A stretch of DNA of 56,932 nucleotides from Candidatus Gastranaerophilales bacterium HUM_9 (lineage in GTDB: Bacteria > Cyanobacteriota > Vampirovibrionia > Gastranaerophilales > Gastranaerophilaceae), in contig DABG01000011.1 in assembly GCA_002103075.1 (NCBI GenBank), forward strand, positions 1 through 56,932. The letters run 5' to 3'. This document shows, piece after piece, positions 24,367-34,680 of the stretch (position 1 is the first letter of the stretch; every line of letters begins with the position of its first letter). The notes under the pieces were generated by a model that was not told the origin of the DNA, made no database searches, and worked only from the letters and a program-made list of their open reading frames with translations. Position numbers and translations under genes: made by a program.

Positions 24367-26493
24367 TTACATTTCTTTTGGTGAATAATCAACTGCTGGA
24401 GTAGAATTTTTATTCTTTTTAATTTTTTGTTTCTTAATCTTCTTTTGTTTCACCTTCTTTTGTGTTCCAACATTTTGAAGTTCAGATTTGTTTTCAACAG
24501 TATTCTTATTTTTGTCTTTTGAAACCTTTTCTTTCTTTGGTTTATCAACCTTTTGAGGTTTTGGTTTCACTGTTTTTACATTATCATTCTTTACTTTTTC
24601 TGTCTTAACATTATTAACAGGAACAATGTTCTTTTCTTGAGCTTCTTGTTGAGCCTTCAAGCTCTTTGCTTGAAGTTTTGTTGCTTTTGCTTTCTCACGA
24701 GCAGCTTTTTTATCCATTTTTGTTTTCATTTTGTTCAAACGTTTTTTATATTGAGCAAGAGTTTTCGCATCATTTGTTTTTGCAACAACGATAGCATAAT
24801 TCACATAAGCCTCACTATATCTCCTTTGACGTTGGTTCAATCTACCCATCAAGATATTTGATCGCAAATCATAAGGAGATGTTTTTAATGCTTTATTTAA
24901 GTATTCTCTTTCAAAGAAAGTATTATTTCTCTTTCTAAAGTAATTAGCATTTTCAGCTTGTTGAGTTGCATTTGCTCTTGAAATTTTTATATAAGACAAA
25001 TTATTTTTTGCAACAACATTTGATGGATCAGTCTTTAACAATTCGTTAAACACTTTTTCTGCTTCGTCATATAGCTTACTAAACATAAACAATTCACCAA
25101 GATACAATTTTTCATCATTAGTTTTTGTCATGCTTATAGCCATTTGATAGTCATTAAACCCATCTTTAAAATTAGCTAAGGCAATATTAGCATCACCTTT
25201 CACCAAATAATCATCAATAGATTTACAAGGTTTATTTAAGATATTATTCAAGTTTTCGCAAGAATCATTTGGACAATTCATCAAAGCAGCCAACTTAGCT
25301 TTTGCAAGATACAATTCTAAATCGTTAGGATTTTCTTGAATAGCTTTATTTAAATATTCAGAAGCTTCTAACAATTTTTTATCACTTGAGAAAGCTGATT
25401 TTGAAGCAGAATTAAGAGCTAGAGCATAATAAGCAGACGCAAGTCCTTTCATAGCTTCTGGCTTAAGATTTTCTCTCACTTTTTCATAATAAGCTACTGA
25501 CTCATTATATTTGCCCATTTCTAAATAGATATCCGCTATCTTCAACTGAGTTTGTTCAGACTCTGGAGAAATAGACAAGATTGTTTTGTATGAATCAAGT
25601 GCCAATTCATAATCCTTACGAGTTTCATAAATGCTTGCGAGATTTGCATAAGGTGCAAGGTTTTCTGGAGTAATTTCAATAGCTTTTTTATATGAAGCTA
25701 TTGCAGCAGCCTCGTTACCTTGTTGTTTATAAGCGTCACCACGCAAATTATATGCATAGCTTGAATAACCTTTCCAAGCTAGACATTTATTTATATATGT
25801 CAAACATTTTGCATAATTACCGTTTGTATATTCTAATTGTGCTAAATGATAATACGCAGCAGAAGAATTAGGATTTACAGAAACCGCTTTTTTAAAATAT
25901 GTTTCTGCTTTTGAAGTATTACCTTTTGCAAGATATACAGTACCTAAGTTATCTATTGCAACAGCATAATTTGGTGCTATAGACAACGCTTTTTCAATAT
26001 TTTTCTTTGCATTATCAAGATTACCAGCTCTCAAATCCATAACCCCTAAAGCATTGTATGCTTTGTAATTATTTGGGTTAAGTTGAATAGCATACTTAAA
26101 TTCACGAATTGCAATATCTTCTAAAGATTCTGTTTTTGTTCTAAATTCCATATTTGAAGAAGCAATTCTTTTATAGAACACAACACCTTGAGCAAAGTGT
26201 AAATCAGAGTTCTTTGGAATAATATTTTTTAGTCTATCAATTTTATCTTGTGCAAGCTCAAGTTTTGACTGTAAAGCCCAAGATACACAAGCTAATGCTT
26301 GTACTTCATAATTATTTTTGTATTCAGACAAAGTTTTGTATACAACTTCATCAGCACCTCTATAATTAGCTTTTTCAATAGAGCTATTGATTTGAGCAAT
26401 ATTCTTCTCTAAATTCTGTGGGGCAGCGTAGGTAAATGTAGAATTCAATCCAACAAACAATACCAATGCTGATAACGCAATTTTCTTGTTCAT
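24367..26493 (-). CDS. Large secreted TPR-repeat protein
   Basis: Starting at the ATG at 26493 (GAGG 6 nt upstream), the protein has 708 aa. A Sec signal peptide (MNKKIALSALVLFVGLNSTF, cleavage after TYA) is followed by about ten or more TPR units from 30 to 590, e.g. YKAYNALGVMDLRAGNLDNA and YAVAIDNLGTVYLAKGN. The last 110 residues are a low-complexity Lys/Gln-rich tail (KKVKQKKIKKQKIKK). TPR arrays scaffold protein complexes; here probably in the periplasm. The tail may bind peptidoglycan or anionic polymers, which is speculation. The gene runs divergently from the Xer gene. Confidence 0.9.
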   Translation of the reverse strand: MNKKIALSALVLFVGLNSTFTYAAPQNLEKNIAQINSSIEKANYRGADEVVYKTLSEYKNNYEVQALACVSWALQSKLELAQDKIDRLKNIIPKNSDLHFAQGVVFYKRIASSNMEFRTKTESLEDIAIREFKYAIQLNPNNYKAYNALGVMDLRAGNLDNAKKNIEKALSIAPNYAVAIDNLGTVYLAKGNTSKAETYFKKAVSVNPNSSAAYYHLAQLEYTNGNYAKCLTYINKCLAWKGYSSYAYNLRGDAYKQQGNEAAAIASYKKAIEITPENLAPYANLASIYETRKDYELALDSYKTILSISPESEQTQLKIADIYLEMGKYNESVAYYEKVRENLKPEAMKGLASAYYALALNSASKSAFSSDKKLLEASEYLNKAIQENPNDLELYLAKAKLAALMNCPNDSCENLNNILNKPCKSIDDYLVKGDANIALANFKDGFNDYQMAISMTKTNDEKLYLGELFMFSKLYDEAEKVFNELLKTDPSNVVAKNNLSYIKISRANATQQAENANYFRKRNNTFFEREYLNKALKTSPYDLRSNILMGRLNQRQRRYSEAYVNYAIVVAKTNDAKTLAQYKKRLNKMKTKMDKKAAREKAKATKLQAKSLKAQQEAQEKNIVPVNNVKTEKVKNDNVKTVKPKPQKVDKPKKEKVSKDKNKNTVENKSELQNVGTQKKVKQKKIKKQKIKKNKNSTPAVDYSPKEM

Positions 26494-26577
26494 AACATAC
26501 CTCAATAGATTTATGTACTATAATTTGTTTTTATTGTATTATATTGAGTAATAAAAAACAACACGGTTAGGGCAAAA

Positions 26578-27501
26578 ATGGCAAAAAATCCATCATTTAA
26601 TGTATATTTAAAATCATTTATCGCATATTTATCCGTAGAAAAAAATTTCTCTAATTATACAGTATCTGCTTATAAATCAGACCTAGTTAGCTTTTTTATA
26701 TGGACAAACAACATATCACCTGAAAAAGTTACTTATAACCAGATTAGAGAATATTTGCATTTTATCCAAAAATTCAATTATAAAAAAACTACAGTTGCTC
26801 GAAAAATAGCATCATTACGAACTTTTTTCAAATATTTATACAAATCTCAATTCATTGAAATTAATCCAGCAGAAAACATCTCTGCACCTAAGAAACCTAA
26901 ATCTTTACCTAAGTTTCTGACAGATGATGAGATGAACAAGATTTTAGACAACATAAAAATAGATACACCTGCAGGATTAAGGAATAAAGCAATATTAGAA
27001 CTTTTATCTGCAACAGGAATGCGAGTTTCAGAACTTAGCAACCTGAATTTTGAAGACTTAAATCTAGACGAAAACGAAATAACAGTATTTGGGAAAGGTG
27101 CAAAAGAAAGAATTGTACTCGTATCAGAACGAGCAAAAAAATATTTACTCCAATATATAGATGTAGCTAGACCATTGATTGTAAAAAATGCACCAGTGCA
27201 AGAATTAACAGAGTCTTCACCCGTATTTATCAACAAAACAGGATACAGACTTCAAAGCAAAACTATACGTGTTGTAATAAACGATTTAGTAGACAAAATC
27301 CAATTACCAAAACACGTTACACCACACGTTTTTAGACACAGTTTTGCAACAAGAATGTTAGAACACGGTGCTGATTTAAGAGTTGTTCAAGAACTTTTAG
27401 GACACGCAAGCATTTCTAATACACAGATATACACCCACGTATCAGTACAACATTTAAAAGATGAGTATGACAAGGCACACCCTCACGCTAGACTAGACTA
27501 A
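26578..27501 (+). CDS. Tyrosine recombinase XerC/XerD family
   Basis: The 307-aa protein has an N-terminal SAM-like core-binding domain (1-100) and a catalytic domain with all key residues: R149 (ATGMRVSEL), H250 and R253 (HVFRHSFATR), H276 (LLGHASI) and nucleophile Y285 (NTQIYTHVS). Length and composition fit the chromosomal dimer resolvases XerC/XerD rather than a phage integrase, and no attachment site or phage genes lie nearby. Whether it pairs with a second Xer or acts alone cannot be told. Confidence 0.92.
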   Translation: MAKNPSFNVYLKSFIAYLSVEKNFSNYTVSAYKSDLVSFFIWTNNISPEKVTYNQIREYLHFIQKFNYKKTTVARKIASLRTFFKYLYKSQFIEINPAENISAPKKPKSLPKFLTDDEMNKILDNIKIDTPAGLRNKAILELLSATGMRVSELSNLNFEDLNLDENEITVFGKGAKERIVLVSERAKKYLLQYIDVARPLIVKNAPVQELTESSPVFINKTGYRLQSKTIRVVINDLVDKIQLPKHVTPHVFRHSFATRMLEHGADLRVVQELLGHASISNTQIYTHVSVQHLKDEYDKAHPHARLD

Positions 27502-27559
27502 ATATTTCAACAACTTTCGCTAATTTAATAACATTTTTTTTAAGATTACCAGTCAATGA

Positions 27560-29463
27560 TTAAATATTCTGTATTCTTTTATGTCCCAAAGCCCATTTAA
27601 AACCAAACATCAAAGCGACACCATTTCTGCCACCATTTCTTATAATAGCTTGAATAAATCCTGTAGCTTCACTATTCCAACATTTTTGCAAACCTATCCC
27701 ATATTCAACATAAGATTTTATACTCATTTCAGGCAAACGAATATCATTAGCAGTTACTTTTGTTTCATTCAAAATATTCCACACCATACCAATGCAAGCG
27801 TATGGTTGCCAACCTTTTCCGACATTACCCATAAATTTAGACACATTTGAATCGAATTCGCAATAATTGCACCAGATGCATGTCTACCATTTAAAGCCCT
27901 TGTAGAATCTATAATAGTTGCTTCTAAACGGTTATTTAGTACTTCTTTTAAATTTATATCTCCAAGACTAACCGTTGTATTTATGGTACTTATATTACTA
28001 TGAAGAAAATTATAAATAATTCCACCACGAGCATTGTCATTACAGTTGATAGCCGTCAAGTTATTGTCGCTAATATTATTAACCGTTATATTACCATTTT
28101 TTGATATAACTGTTTCATTACTAACAGGCACTAAAGCTGTTCTTAACAATAAAGAAGTTATATTCGTTGCCTCAACCTTATTTCCACTAATTTGATTAAC
28201 ATTGAGGTTTTTAAAACTAGATGAAATTTTTTGGTTTTTTTGTAATTCTCTTAAATATAAGACAAATCCTGTTGCTGTATCTGCTTTAATTGTATTGTCA
28301 TTAACTTCCCCAATATTGATATCACCTTTTATACTTGCACCTTGAAGATTTATCACTCCACCACGCAAGAAATTCGCCTCAAATGTATTATTAGAAATAG
28401 AGCCTATTTTTATTGAATCAATCGTTCCTTCTACATTTGTAATCAAACCATTGTAATCAGTTTTTGCAGTTATTGTATTTCCTGTTATTTTTCCTATTTC
28501 TAATAGATTATTAATTGTTCCAGATTCGTTATAAATCAATGCACCTTCAAGATTTTTACTTGAAGCAACAGTGTTGTTAGTAAAATTATCAATCTTTAAT
28601 TTTTCTATTGTTCCTAATTTGTTTTGAATAAACCCACCTGTAATCAAACCCTTAACATTAGATATTTTATTATTGTCTACATTTGTCCACTCTATTTTGT
28701 CAATTTTACTTCCTTCATTATTTACAATCCCACCGTATATATTCCCACTGTATACATCCGAGCCTGCACTAATTATATTACCTTCAACATTACCTTTTAA
28801 GAATAACTCCCCAGTAGGAGTTAGTGTACGCCTATTATAAAACAATCCACCATTAACAACTCCATTAGACGTTATTTGGTTATTTTTTAAATCTGTTATA
28901 GTACCTTGTGATTTTTGTGAGTTAAGATATATTACACCACCAGATATATTTTTACCTTGTATATTTACATTAGAAGAAGCAACACTTACATTATTCAATG
29001 TAAGATTACAATTCACCATGTAAAGCACAGGACCTTCATACACGCCAGTAGTTGTTCTACCACTAATTGCTACATTTTCAAGGACAATAGTCGCATTTTT
29101 ATTACTTATATTTATACTAGAATTTTTCCCTACATAATTCAAATTTTTAATCGTTAAACTTGAATTATCTATAAACATGAATCTAGAATCTTTTTCATTT
29201 ATTAAATTATATTCTTTCTTTCCATCAATTTCAATGGCATTTGTATTAAGATTAATTTTATCAAGTTTTGAAATATCTATATTATCATTAAATTCTATTT
29301 TAGTCGGATTTTTTGCGTTCTGAATTACACTTTTCAGCCCATCGCCAGTCGATACAGGGACAACAGTTTCTGCAACAGCATAATCATTACAAAGAAACAT
29401 CAATGATATAATTGCTGAAAGTAAAAAAAGCTTATTTTTGCCCAGCATAAATCTCGAGAACAT
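27560..29463 (-). pseudogene. Autotransporter-like adhesin with internal deletion and frameshift
   Basis: The N-terminal part (to about 27860) has a signal peptide (MLGKNKLFLLSAIISLMFLC, cleavage near AVAET) and a repetitive, Asn/Ile-rich passenger of the right-handed beta-helix type (repeats such as INNLLEIGKITGNTI, GDINIGEVNDNTI). The C-terminal frame (27560-27844 and slightly upstream) has only the last strands of an autotransporter beta-barrel (YVEYGIGLQKCW ... IIRNGGRNGVALMFGFKW). The two frames meet near 27845-27870 and are out of phase, and most of the barrel is missing, so the protein could not insert into the outer membrane. ATG at 29463 or 29448 is the likely original start. Confidence 0.75.
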
Positions 29464-29633
29464 AACATTAATATTATATAATAAACAAAATTGTAATTCA
29501 AGCGAATAGGCTATCCTCACTGAGATACAAGGCATTATCAAATTATTTTTTTACAAAAATTTACTTTTATTTTTTATTTTCAAGTATATAATAAGGATAT
29601 ACACAATACAAATCCAACTATATCACGTCAATT

Positions 29634-29668
29634 AAGTATGAAGCAAAATTCATACTTTTATTTTTTTT
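29634..29668 (+). terminator. Intrinsic terminator upstream of the flavodoxin gene
   Basis: AAGTATGAA (29634-29642) pairs with TTCATACTT (29649-29657), then TTATTTTTTTT. No plus-strand gene precedes it directly. A TATAAT at 29587-29592 could make a roughly 70-nt RNA, or it may be a leader attenuator. Confidence 0.75.
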
Positions 29669-29729
29669 AGAAATAAATTATACTTAAACAACAAGTCAAT
29701 ATTTAACCATCAAAAACAAGGAGATAAAT

Positions 29730-30365
29730 ATGAAAGTATTATTATTCAATGGTTCACCACACAAAAACGGTTGCACATATACAGCACTAGAAGAAATTCA
29801 AAAAACTTTAAAAGAAGAAAATATAGACTCTGAAATTTATCAGATTGGAAACAAAACTATAGCACCCTGCAAAGCGTGTTATGCTTGCAAAAAACTTGGT
29901 AAATGCGTAACAACAGATGATGATGTAAACAATTTTGTTGAATATGCGAAAGATTTTGACGGATTTGTATTCGGTTCACCTGTACATTATGCCTCAGCTT
30001 GTAGTGGAATTGTTTCATTTTTAGATAGAGCATTTTTCGTTAACTCTGCTAGTGGCAAAAAAGTATTTGAACATAAACCTGCTTTTGCAGTCGCAAGTGC
30101 TAGAAGAGCAGGAACAACAGCTACTCTTGATCAATTAAACAAATATTTCACCATTACAGAAATGCCTGTTATTTCAGGACGATATTGGAATATGGTTCAC
30201 GGAAACACACCTGATGAAGTTAAACAAGACCTTGAGGGTTTACAAAATATGAGAATCCTTGCTTGCAATATGGCTTGGTTTTTAAAACTTAGAGAACAAG
30301 GTGAAAAAGCAGGTATTAAACCACCTGTTAGAGAAGACGTTATTAAAACGAATTTTATTAGATAA
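29730..30365 (+). CDS. Flavodoxin-fold NAD(P)H-dependent FMN reductase / iron-sulfur flavoprotein-like
   Basis: The 211-aa protein begins MKVLLFNGSPHKNGCTYTAL, the FMN phosphate-binding loop of the NADPH-dependent FMN reductase family. CKACYACKKLGKC (residues about 50-62) is the cysteine cluster seen in iron-sulfur flavoproteins and related multimeric flavodoxins. FGSPVHYASACSGIVSFLDR is the second FMN-contact region. Probably a cytosolic electron-transfer or quinone/aromatic reductase used under anaerobic conditions. AAGGAGAT is a strong ribosome-binding site. Substrate unknown. Confidence 0.88.
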   Translation: MKVLLFNGSPHKNGCTYTALEEIQKTLKEENIDSEIYQIGNKTIAPCKACYACKKLGKCVTTDDDVNNFVEYAKDFDGFVFGSPVHYASACSGIVSFLDRAFFVNSASGKKVFEHKPAFAVASARRAGTTATLDQLNKYFTITEMPVISGRYWNMVHGNTPDEVKQDLEGLQNMRILACNMAWFLKLREQGEKAGIKPPVREDVIKTNFIR

Positions 30366-30383
30366 TCTTAAATAATAAAAATT

Positions 30384-31997
30384 TTAATGATGCTGTTGGT
30401 TTTGTAATTTTTCTTTTGCATAATTAACAGCATCAATTTCTGTATAAAAGACCTTGTCCTCACCAATCTGATTGATTATTTTATGACGTTTTAGTTGATT
30501 AAACAATCTTGAATTATTTATCACAAGTAATATATTAACTTTTTGTGATTGCAACCTTGTAATAATATCCTCAAACGCAAAAATTGCTGATATATCAAAC
30601 AAATCATTTGCACTATAATCTAATATCAAATATTTTGTACCCCAAACTTCTTCAAATTGAGAAATAAGCTGAGTTGCAGACCCAAAGAAAAATTGACCAT
30701 CGATGTGTACAACACGGATTTTGTGTTTATAATCTTTTTGTAATTGTTTTTCAAAATCTGCAATATCTTTATCGTAAATATGTTTATGGATAAGTTTTGT
30801 TTTGTCAGCAGTTCTTTTTGCAAACAATAAAGCCGCACAAGTTATACCAACTCCAACTGCTATAATCAAATTATAGAATACCGTCAAGGCAAAAACTAAA
30901 CATAGCACATACAAATCATCTTTTGGTGCAAATTTAATTACCTTTAATAATTTCACATCAATAATATCATAACCAATTTTAATCAAAATTCCTGCTAAAA
31001 CAGCCAACGGAATTTCAGCAACAAACCCTGATAAATTAAACAACAAAATAATCAAAATAAACGCACTAAAAATGGGAGCTAATCTTGATATAGCACCTGA
31101 ATTTATAGACGCAACTGTTCTCATAGTTGCAGCAGACCCTGGAAGCGAGCCTGTTAAACCACAAACCACATTACCAATACCTTGTCCAAATAACATACGT
31201 TTTGAAGAAGTTTTTGTCTTCATAAGAGAATCCGAAACCAAAAGAGTTAGTAAACTTTCTGCAGACAAAACAATGGCTAACATCACAGCATAATTAAAGT
31301 ACGTAATTATATTGTGCAAACATAAATTAGGTAAAATCACTTTTGGTATAGAAAGAGAAATTGTATTGATTTTTTCAACATTCAACCCCAACTTCATTGA
31401 TAACAATGTGCAAATTACCAACGCTATAGCTTGAGAAGGAAGGATTTTATTAAATCTTTTAGGAACAGCAAATACAATCAACAAAGTTAATCCACCAATA
31501 AAAAGCGCATCAAAATTAATTGAATGTAAATTGACTACAAATGCCTCAATACTTGTAATAGTGTTAGACATAATCGGGTGTCCCAACAATGGATTGAGTT
31601 GCATAATCATAATGATTATCCCAATACCGTTCATAAATCCAGATATAACAGGATATGGGACATATTTAACCATTTCAGAAAGAGATGTTAAAGAAAGTAT
31701 CACCTGTAACAATCCTGCCAACATAATAATTAAGATAATGGACGAAATATCAGCATTAAGAGCATGCATAATAGATGCAACAACAATAGTAACAGGTCCA
31801 GTAATTCCTGAAATCAAAGGAATTTTAACACCTAATATACTAGAAACCAGTGATAATATTATCGCACCCCAAACACCTGCTGAAACACCAAATCCAGTTG
31901 CTACACCAAATGCTAATGCCTGAGGTAGTGCTATTATTGCAGAATTTAATCCACCTAATATATCACCAGTCAAAAGTTTTAATCTCGTCTTAATCAT
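30384..31997 (-). CDS. SulP family anion transporter with STAS domain
   Basis: A 537-aa inner-membrane protein. Residues 1-400 contain about 10-14 hydrophobic helices with the SulP features ALPQALAFGVATG near the start, GITGPVTIVVAS and the ESLLTLLVSDS segment. Residues about 430-537 form a STAS domain (VVHIDGQFFFGSAT ... LILDYSANDLFDISA), related to anti-sigma antagonists and involved in regulation. Family members carry sulfate, bicarbonate or organic anions by symport. The substrate cannot be predicted. Convergent with the flavodoxin gene. Confidence 0.94.
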   Translation of the reverse strand: MIKTRLKLLTGDILGGLNSAIIALPQALAFGVATGFGVSAGVWGAIILSLVSSILGVKIPLISGITGPVTIVVASIMHALNADISSIILIIMLAGLLQVILSLTSLSEMVKYVPYPVISGFMNGIGIIIMIMQLNPLLGHPIMSNTITSIEAFVVNLHSINFDALFIGGLTLLIVFAVPKRFNKILPSQAIALVICTLLSMKLGLNVEKINTISLSIPKVILPNLCLHNIITYFNYAVMLAIVLSAESLLTLLVSDSLMKTKTSSKRMLFGQGIGNVVCGLTGSLPGSAATMRTVASINSGAISRLAPIFSAFILIILLFNLSGFVAEIPLAVLAGILIKIGYDIIDVKLLKVIKFAPKDDLYVLCLVFALTVFYNLIIAVGVGITCAALLFAKRTADKTKLIHKHIYDKDIADFEKQLQKDYKHKIRVVHIDGQFFFGSATQLISQFEEVWGTKYLILDYSANDLFDISAIFAFEDIITRLQSQKVNILLVINNSRLFNQLKRHKIINQIGEDKVFYTEIDAVNYAKEKLQNQQHH

Positions 31998-32115
31998 AGG
32001 GTTAATAATAGCATAAAAGTAATCTTTTGTAATATTTCATTATATTTCATAACAATTAAGCAATTAATTATATTTATGCGTTTTATATAACTGTCAATAA
32101 TATAGGAATGTGTGT

Positions 32116-33225
32116 ATGAATATAGCAAAATTATTAAACATCAATACTCCAAATGTAAATTATAACAACAACAACCAAACCAATATTAGACAAACAAATT
32201 TTGGTCTAAAAATGTCTGCACCTTTAAGCTGTGATACAGTTTCTTTTGGTGCAACTAAAAAAAACATAACAAATGAAGATAAGAAATCAGGAGTAAACCT
32301 TAAAACAGCAAGAGAAGTTCATGATGTTGCAAACGAAATGCAACCAAAAGTAAGAGATTTTGCGAACAAAACTTGGGGCAAATATCTTGTTACGCAAATG
32401 AACCCTCAAAACCCTATTCTAAAAATCTGCGATAGATGTAAAAGTCCATTATCAATTAAAGAAAAATCTCAAGGTAGACATTTTGAGAGTTCAAAAGAAA
32501 TTCTTGAAAAAATGACCGACTTAAATGGTATGAAACTTGTAATGCGAGATGCTTCAAAACCAACTATCGACAAGATGTTGTTAAAACTTGTTGAACCAAT
32601 CAAAAAAGGTGAAATAGAACTTATTGAAATTGAAAACAAACGTCCTGCTTGCACTAAAAAAGATAAAGGAGCAAAAGGTAGACGTTTTGACTATGCTTCA
32701 CCAGAAGTATTATTTGAATTAGCAGATATACAAAACAAAAAAAACGATACCAAAGCAAAAACAAAAGGAAAAGAAGTTCGTGTAGACTTAGATGACTTTA
32801 CAGAAGTAAACTATTCTGCAATCCACATGTTATTAAAATTAAAAGGTGAAAAACGTCCATTCGAATTTACTATAATGGGCGCAGATGTTAGTCAATTAAA
32901 AGATTTAGATGATAAATTATTCAAAATATTAAATGGTAAAGATATTGATGATAAATATGCACCAATTAAAAAGCTTGTCAAACCATTAACAGAAGACGGA
33001 AACCAAGATTCTTTAGAAAAATTCAATAAATATCGTGGTGATGCAATGATATTCCAAAGAATGCGTGCTCCAAGCTCATATTCATTACAAAACAAAAACA
33101 TTCACTTCTTACCAATGATGGAAGATTTAGATCCTAAATTAGATTTGAATGAATTGTACAAATTGATGCAAAGATGCGATGCAAAAGCAAATTCACAAGA
33201 AAATAATACTACTACAAAAGAGTAA
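32116..33225 (+). CDS. N-tagged RelA/SpoT-like nucleotidyltransferase-fold protein
   Basis: About 369 aa from the second ATG, which lies 6 nt after AGGA; the first ATG would be adjacent to the AGGA, so I reject it. An Asn-rich N-terminus carries VSFGA (about 42-46). Residues 105-270 match the (p)ppGpp-synthetase core: RCKSPLSIKEK (basic substrate loop), DLNGMKLVMRD (as in D-x2-G-x-R), NYSAIHMLL (as in GYRSLH) and FEFTIMG (as in E-x-Q-I-R, Glu kept). There is no hydrolase, TGS or ACT domain, so it is not a housekeeping Rel. It could be a small alarmone synthetase or a secreted or toxic NTP-modifying enzyme. In an operon (3-nt gap) with the next gene. Confidence 0.65.
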   Translation: MNIAKLLNINTPNVNYNNNNQTNIRQTNFGLKMSAPLSCDTVSFGATKKNITNEDKKSGVNLKTAREVHDVANEMQPKVRDFANKTWGKYLVTQMNPQNPILKICDRCKSPLSIKEKSQGRHFESSKEILEKMTDLNGMKLVMRDASKPTIDKMLLKLVEPIKKGEIELIEIENKRPACTKKDKGAKGRRFDYASPEVLFELADIQNKKNDTKAKTKGKEVRVDLDDFTEVNYSAIHMLLKLKGEKRPFEFTIMGADVSQLKDLDDKLFKILNGKDIDDKYAPIKKLVKPLTEDGNQDSLEKFNKYRGDAMIFQRMRAPSSYSLQNKNIHFLPMMEDLDPKLDLNELYKLMQRCDAKANSQENNTTTKE

Positions 33226-33228
33226 TCC

Positions 33229-34680
33229 ATGAAAATCAATCGTATTTCCAACATCAGAAGTTATCCAACACAAAATAATTCTGCAAAAGCAGAACAGTCT
33301 TGTAATGCTTCTGAAAGACAATCAAGGAATAACGGTTTAAATAATATAGCAAATTACAACAAAGTTGGAATAAACTTTAAAGGATATTATGGTGACCAAC
33401 AACCTGCAAAAAAGCTATTCTGGATACTAACAGGAAGAAACAACATTTGCCGTGATGATGAAACGAACTACAAAACCTATCACACAGGCTCAAACAAACG
33501 CTGGGTCGTAACAAACCCTGAAGATTTGTTAAAACGTACACCAGAACAAGCTATTCAAAGTATTTGCACACTTAACGATTATTATGAAATTCCACCGTAT
33601 ATTCTTTCTCCAAACTATGGTGACAAATGGGGTAGGAGAGCCAACTATATAGAAATAAACCCACGAACACTTGCATTAACTCAAGGCAACGAAAAACAAG
33701 AAGGGTTTTTAAACATAATAAAACTGCTACCTGCGATACCACCATCATCAAAAAGTTATGCAAACTGTATTGTGCTTTCTCAGCTCTATCCGACAATGGG
33801 AAACTATGACGATAACAAAACAGGTGATAGGTCACTTTACGCAGTAGACCTACATTCAGGAATCTCTAAAAACCTAACATCACGTAACCTATCACGTGGA
33901 CACGATAGAATGGGTGATGATGAGCAAGTAAAAGCCTTTAATGACCTTGCTCACATAAGAGGACTAAAAACAGGGTTCAGAATGCCATTATCAGAAGGAC
34001 AGATGACAGTTCAAGGCAGACCTTTTAATTGGGATAAAGACGAAAAAGCATTTATTGATGCTTGCTGTTGGGGCGTAGAACTAGGATTTGATTCAATATT
34101 TTTTGACAGTGCAAAACACGTTGGCGACTACGATATGGGTAACTATTGTGGTTGTGGCAGAGTCCCAAATTTTCAACAAATGCAATATATAACTAGCCAA
34201 ATTCGTGAAAAAACAGGTCGAAACGATATATCACTTGTTGGTGAAAAATGCGACAACAACACACGATTTAATGAATTAGGACTAACAGCAGGCAACGACT
34301 GGGGTAGAGCAGATGATTTCAATTCTGTAATGCATGAATTCAAACAACAACGATGGAATGACGAATACGCAGCTGGGCCTGTTATTTCTGACGACAACGA
34401 TAATGGCAGTCTAAATTTTGAAACAAGGTTACGTAGAATCAAAAACGCATTTAATGCGTATGAAGATATTAGTTACAGACTTCCTACATTTATGCAAATG
34501 GCAGATATATTTCCTCTTTCACCATATACAAATACCCATGAACAAATGATGAAAAGTCAAAATAGAAGTGGCTTTGGAGATATAGACAGTGCTTATAATA
34601 ACACTTTTAACACTTCTCCTGAAGCGTTCAATTATAGAATGGACGTATATAAAGAATTTGCTAATTCAATTCACCAGTAA
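33229..34680 (+). CDS. N-tagged TIM-barrel protein related to GH13 alpha-amylases
   Basis: The 483-aa protein has an Asn/Ser-rich N-terminus and INFKGYYG (48-55). From about 95 it reads like a divergent (beta/alpha)8 glycosidase: YAVDLHSGISKN, FNDLAHIRGLKTGFRMP, then GVELGFDSIFFDSAKHV (283-298), which parallels GH13 region II (D-G-F-R-x-D-x-x-K-H), ISLVGEKC (334-341) parallels region III with Glu339 as acid/base, and VISDDND fits region IV. No Sec signal peptide. GH13 membership is inference from these motifs; substrate unknown. It follows the RelA/SpoT-like gene by 3 nt, and its 3' end overlaps the convergent TPR gene by 20 nt. Confidence 0.6.
   Translation: MKINRISNIRSYPTQNNSAKAEQSCNASERQSRNNGLNNIANYNKVGINFKGYYGDQQPAKKLFWILTGRNNICRDDETNYKTYHTGSNKRWVVTNPEDLLKRTPEQAIQSICTLNDYYEIPPYILSPNYGDKWGRRANYIEINPRTLALTQGNEKQEGFLNIIKLLPAIPPSSKSYANCIVLSQLYPTMGNYDDNKTGDRSLYAVDLHSGISKNLTSRNLSRGHDRMGDDEQVKAFNDLAHIRGLKTGFRMPLSEGQMTVQGRPFNWDKDEKAFIDACCWGVELGFDSIFFDSAKHVGDYDMGNYCGCGRVPNFQQMQYITSQIREKTGRNDISLVGEKCDNNTRFNELGLTAGNDWGRADDFNSVMHEFKQQRWNDEYAAGPVISDDNDNGSLNFETRLRRIKNAFNAYEDISYRLPTFMQMADIFPLSPYTNTHEQMMKSQNRSGFGDIDSAYNNTFNTSPEAFNYRMDVYKEFANSIHQ

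Noticed and set aside
26578..27501. Xer-type recombinase as a sign of a prophage or integrative element
   Set aside because: No att repeats, phage or conjugation genes lie nearby, and length and motifs fit a housekeeping XerC/XerD.
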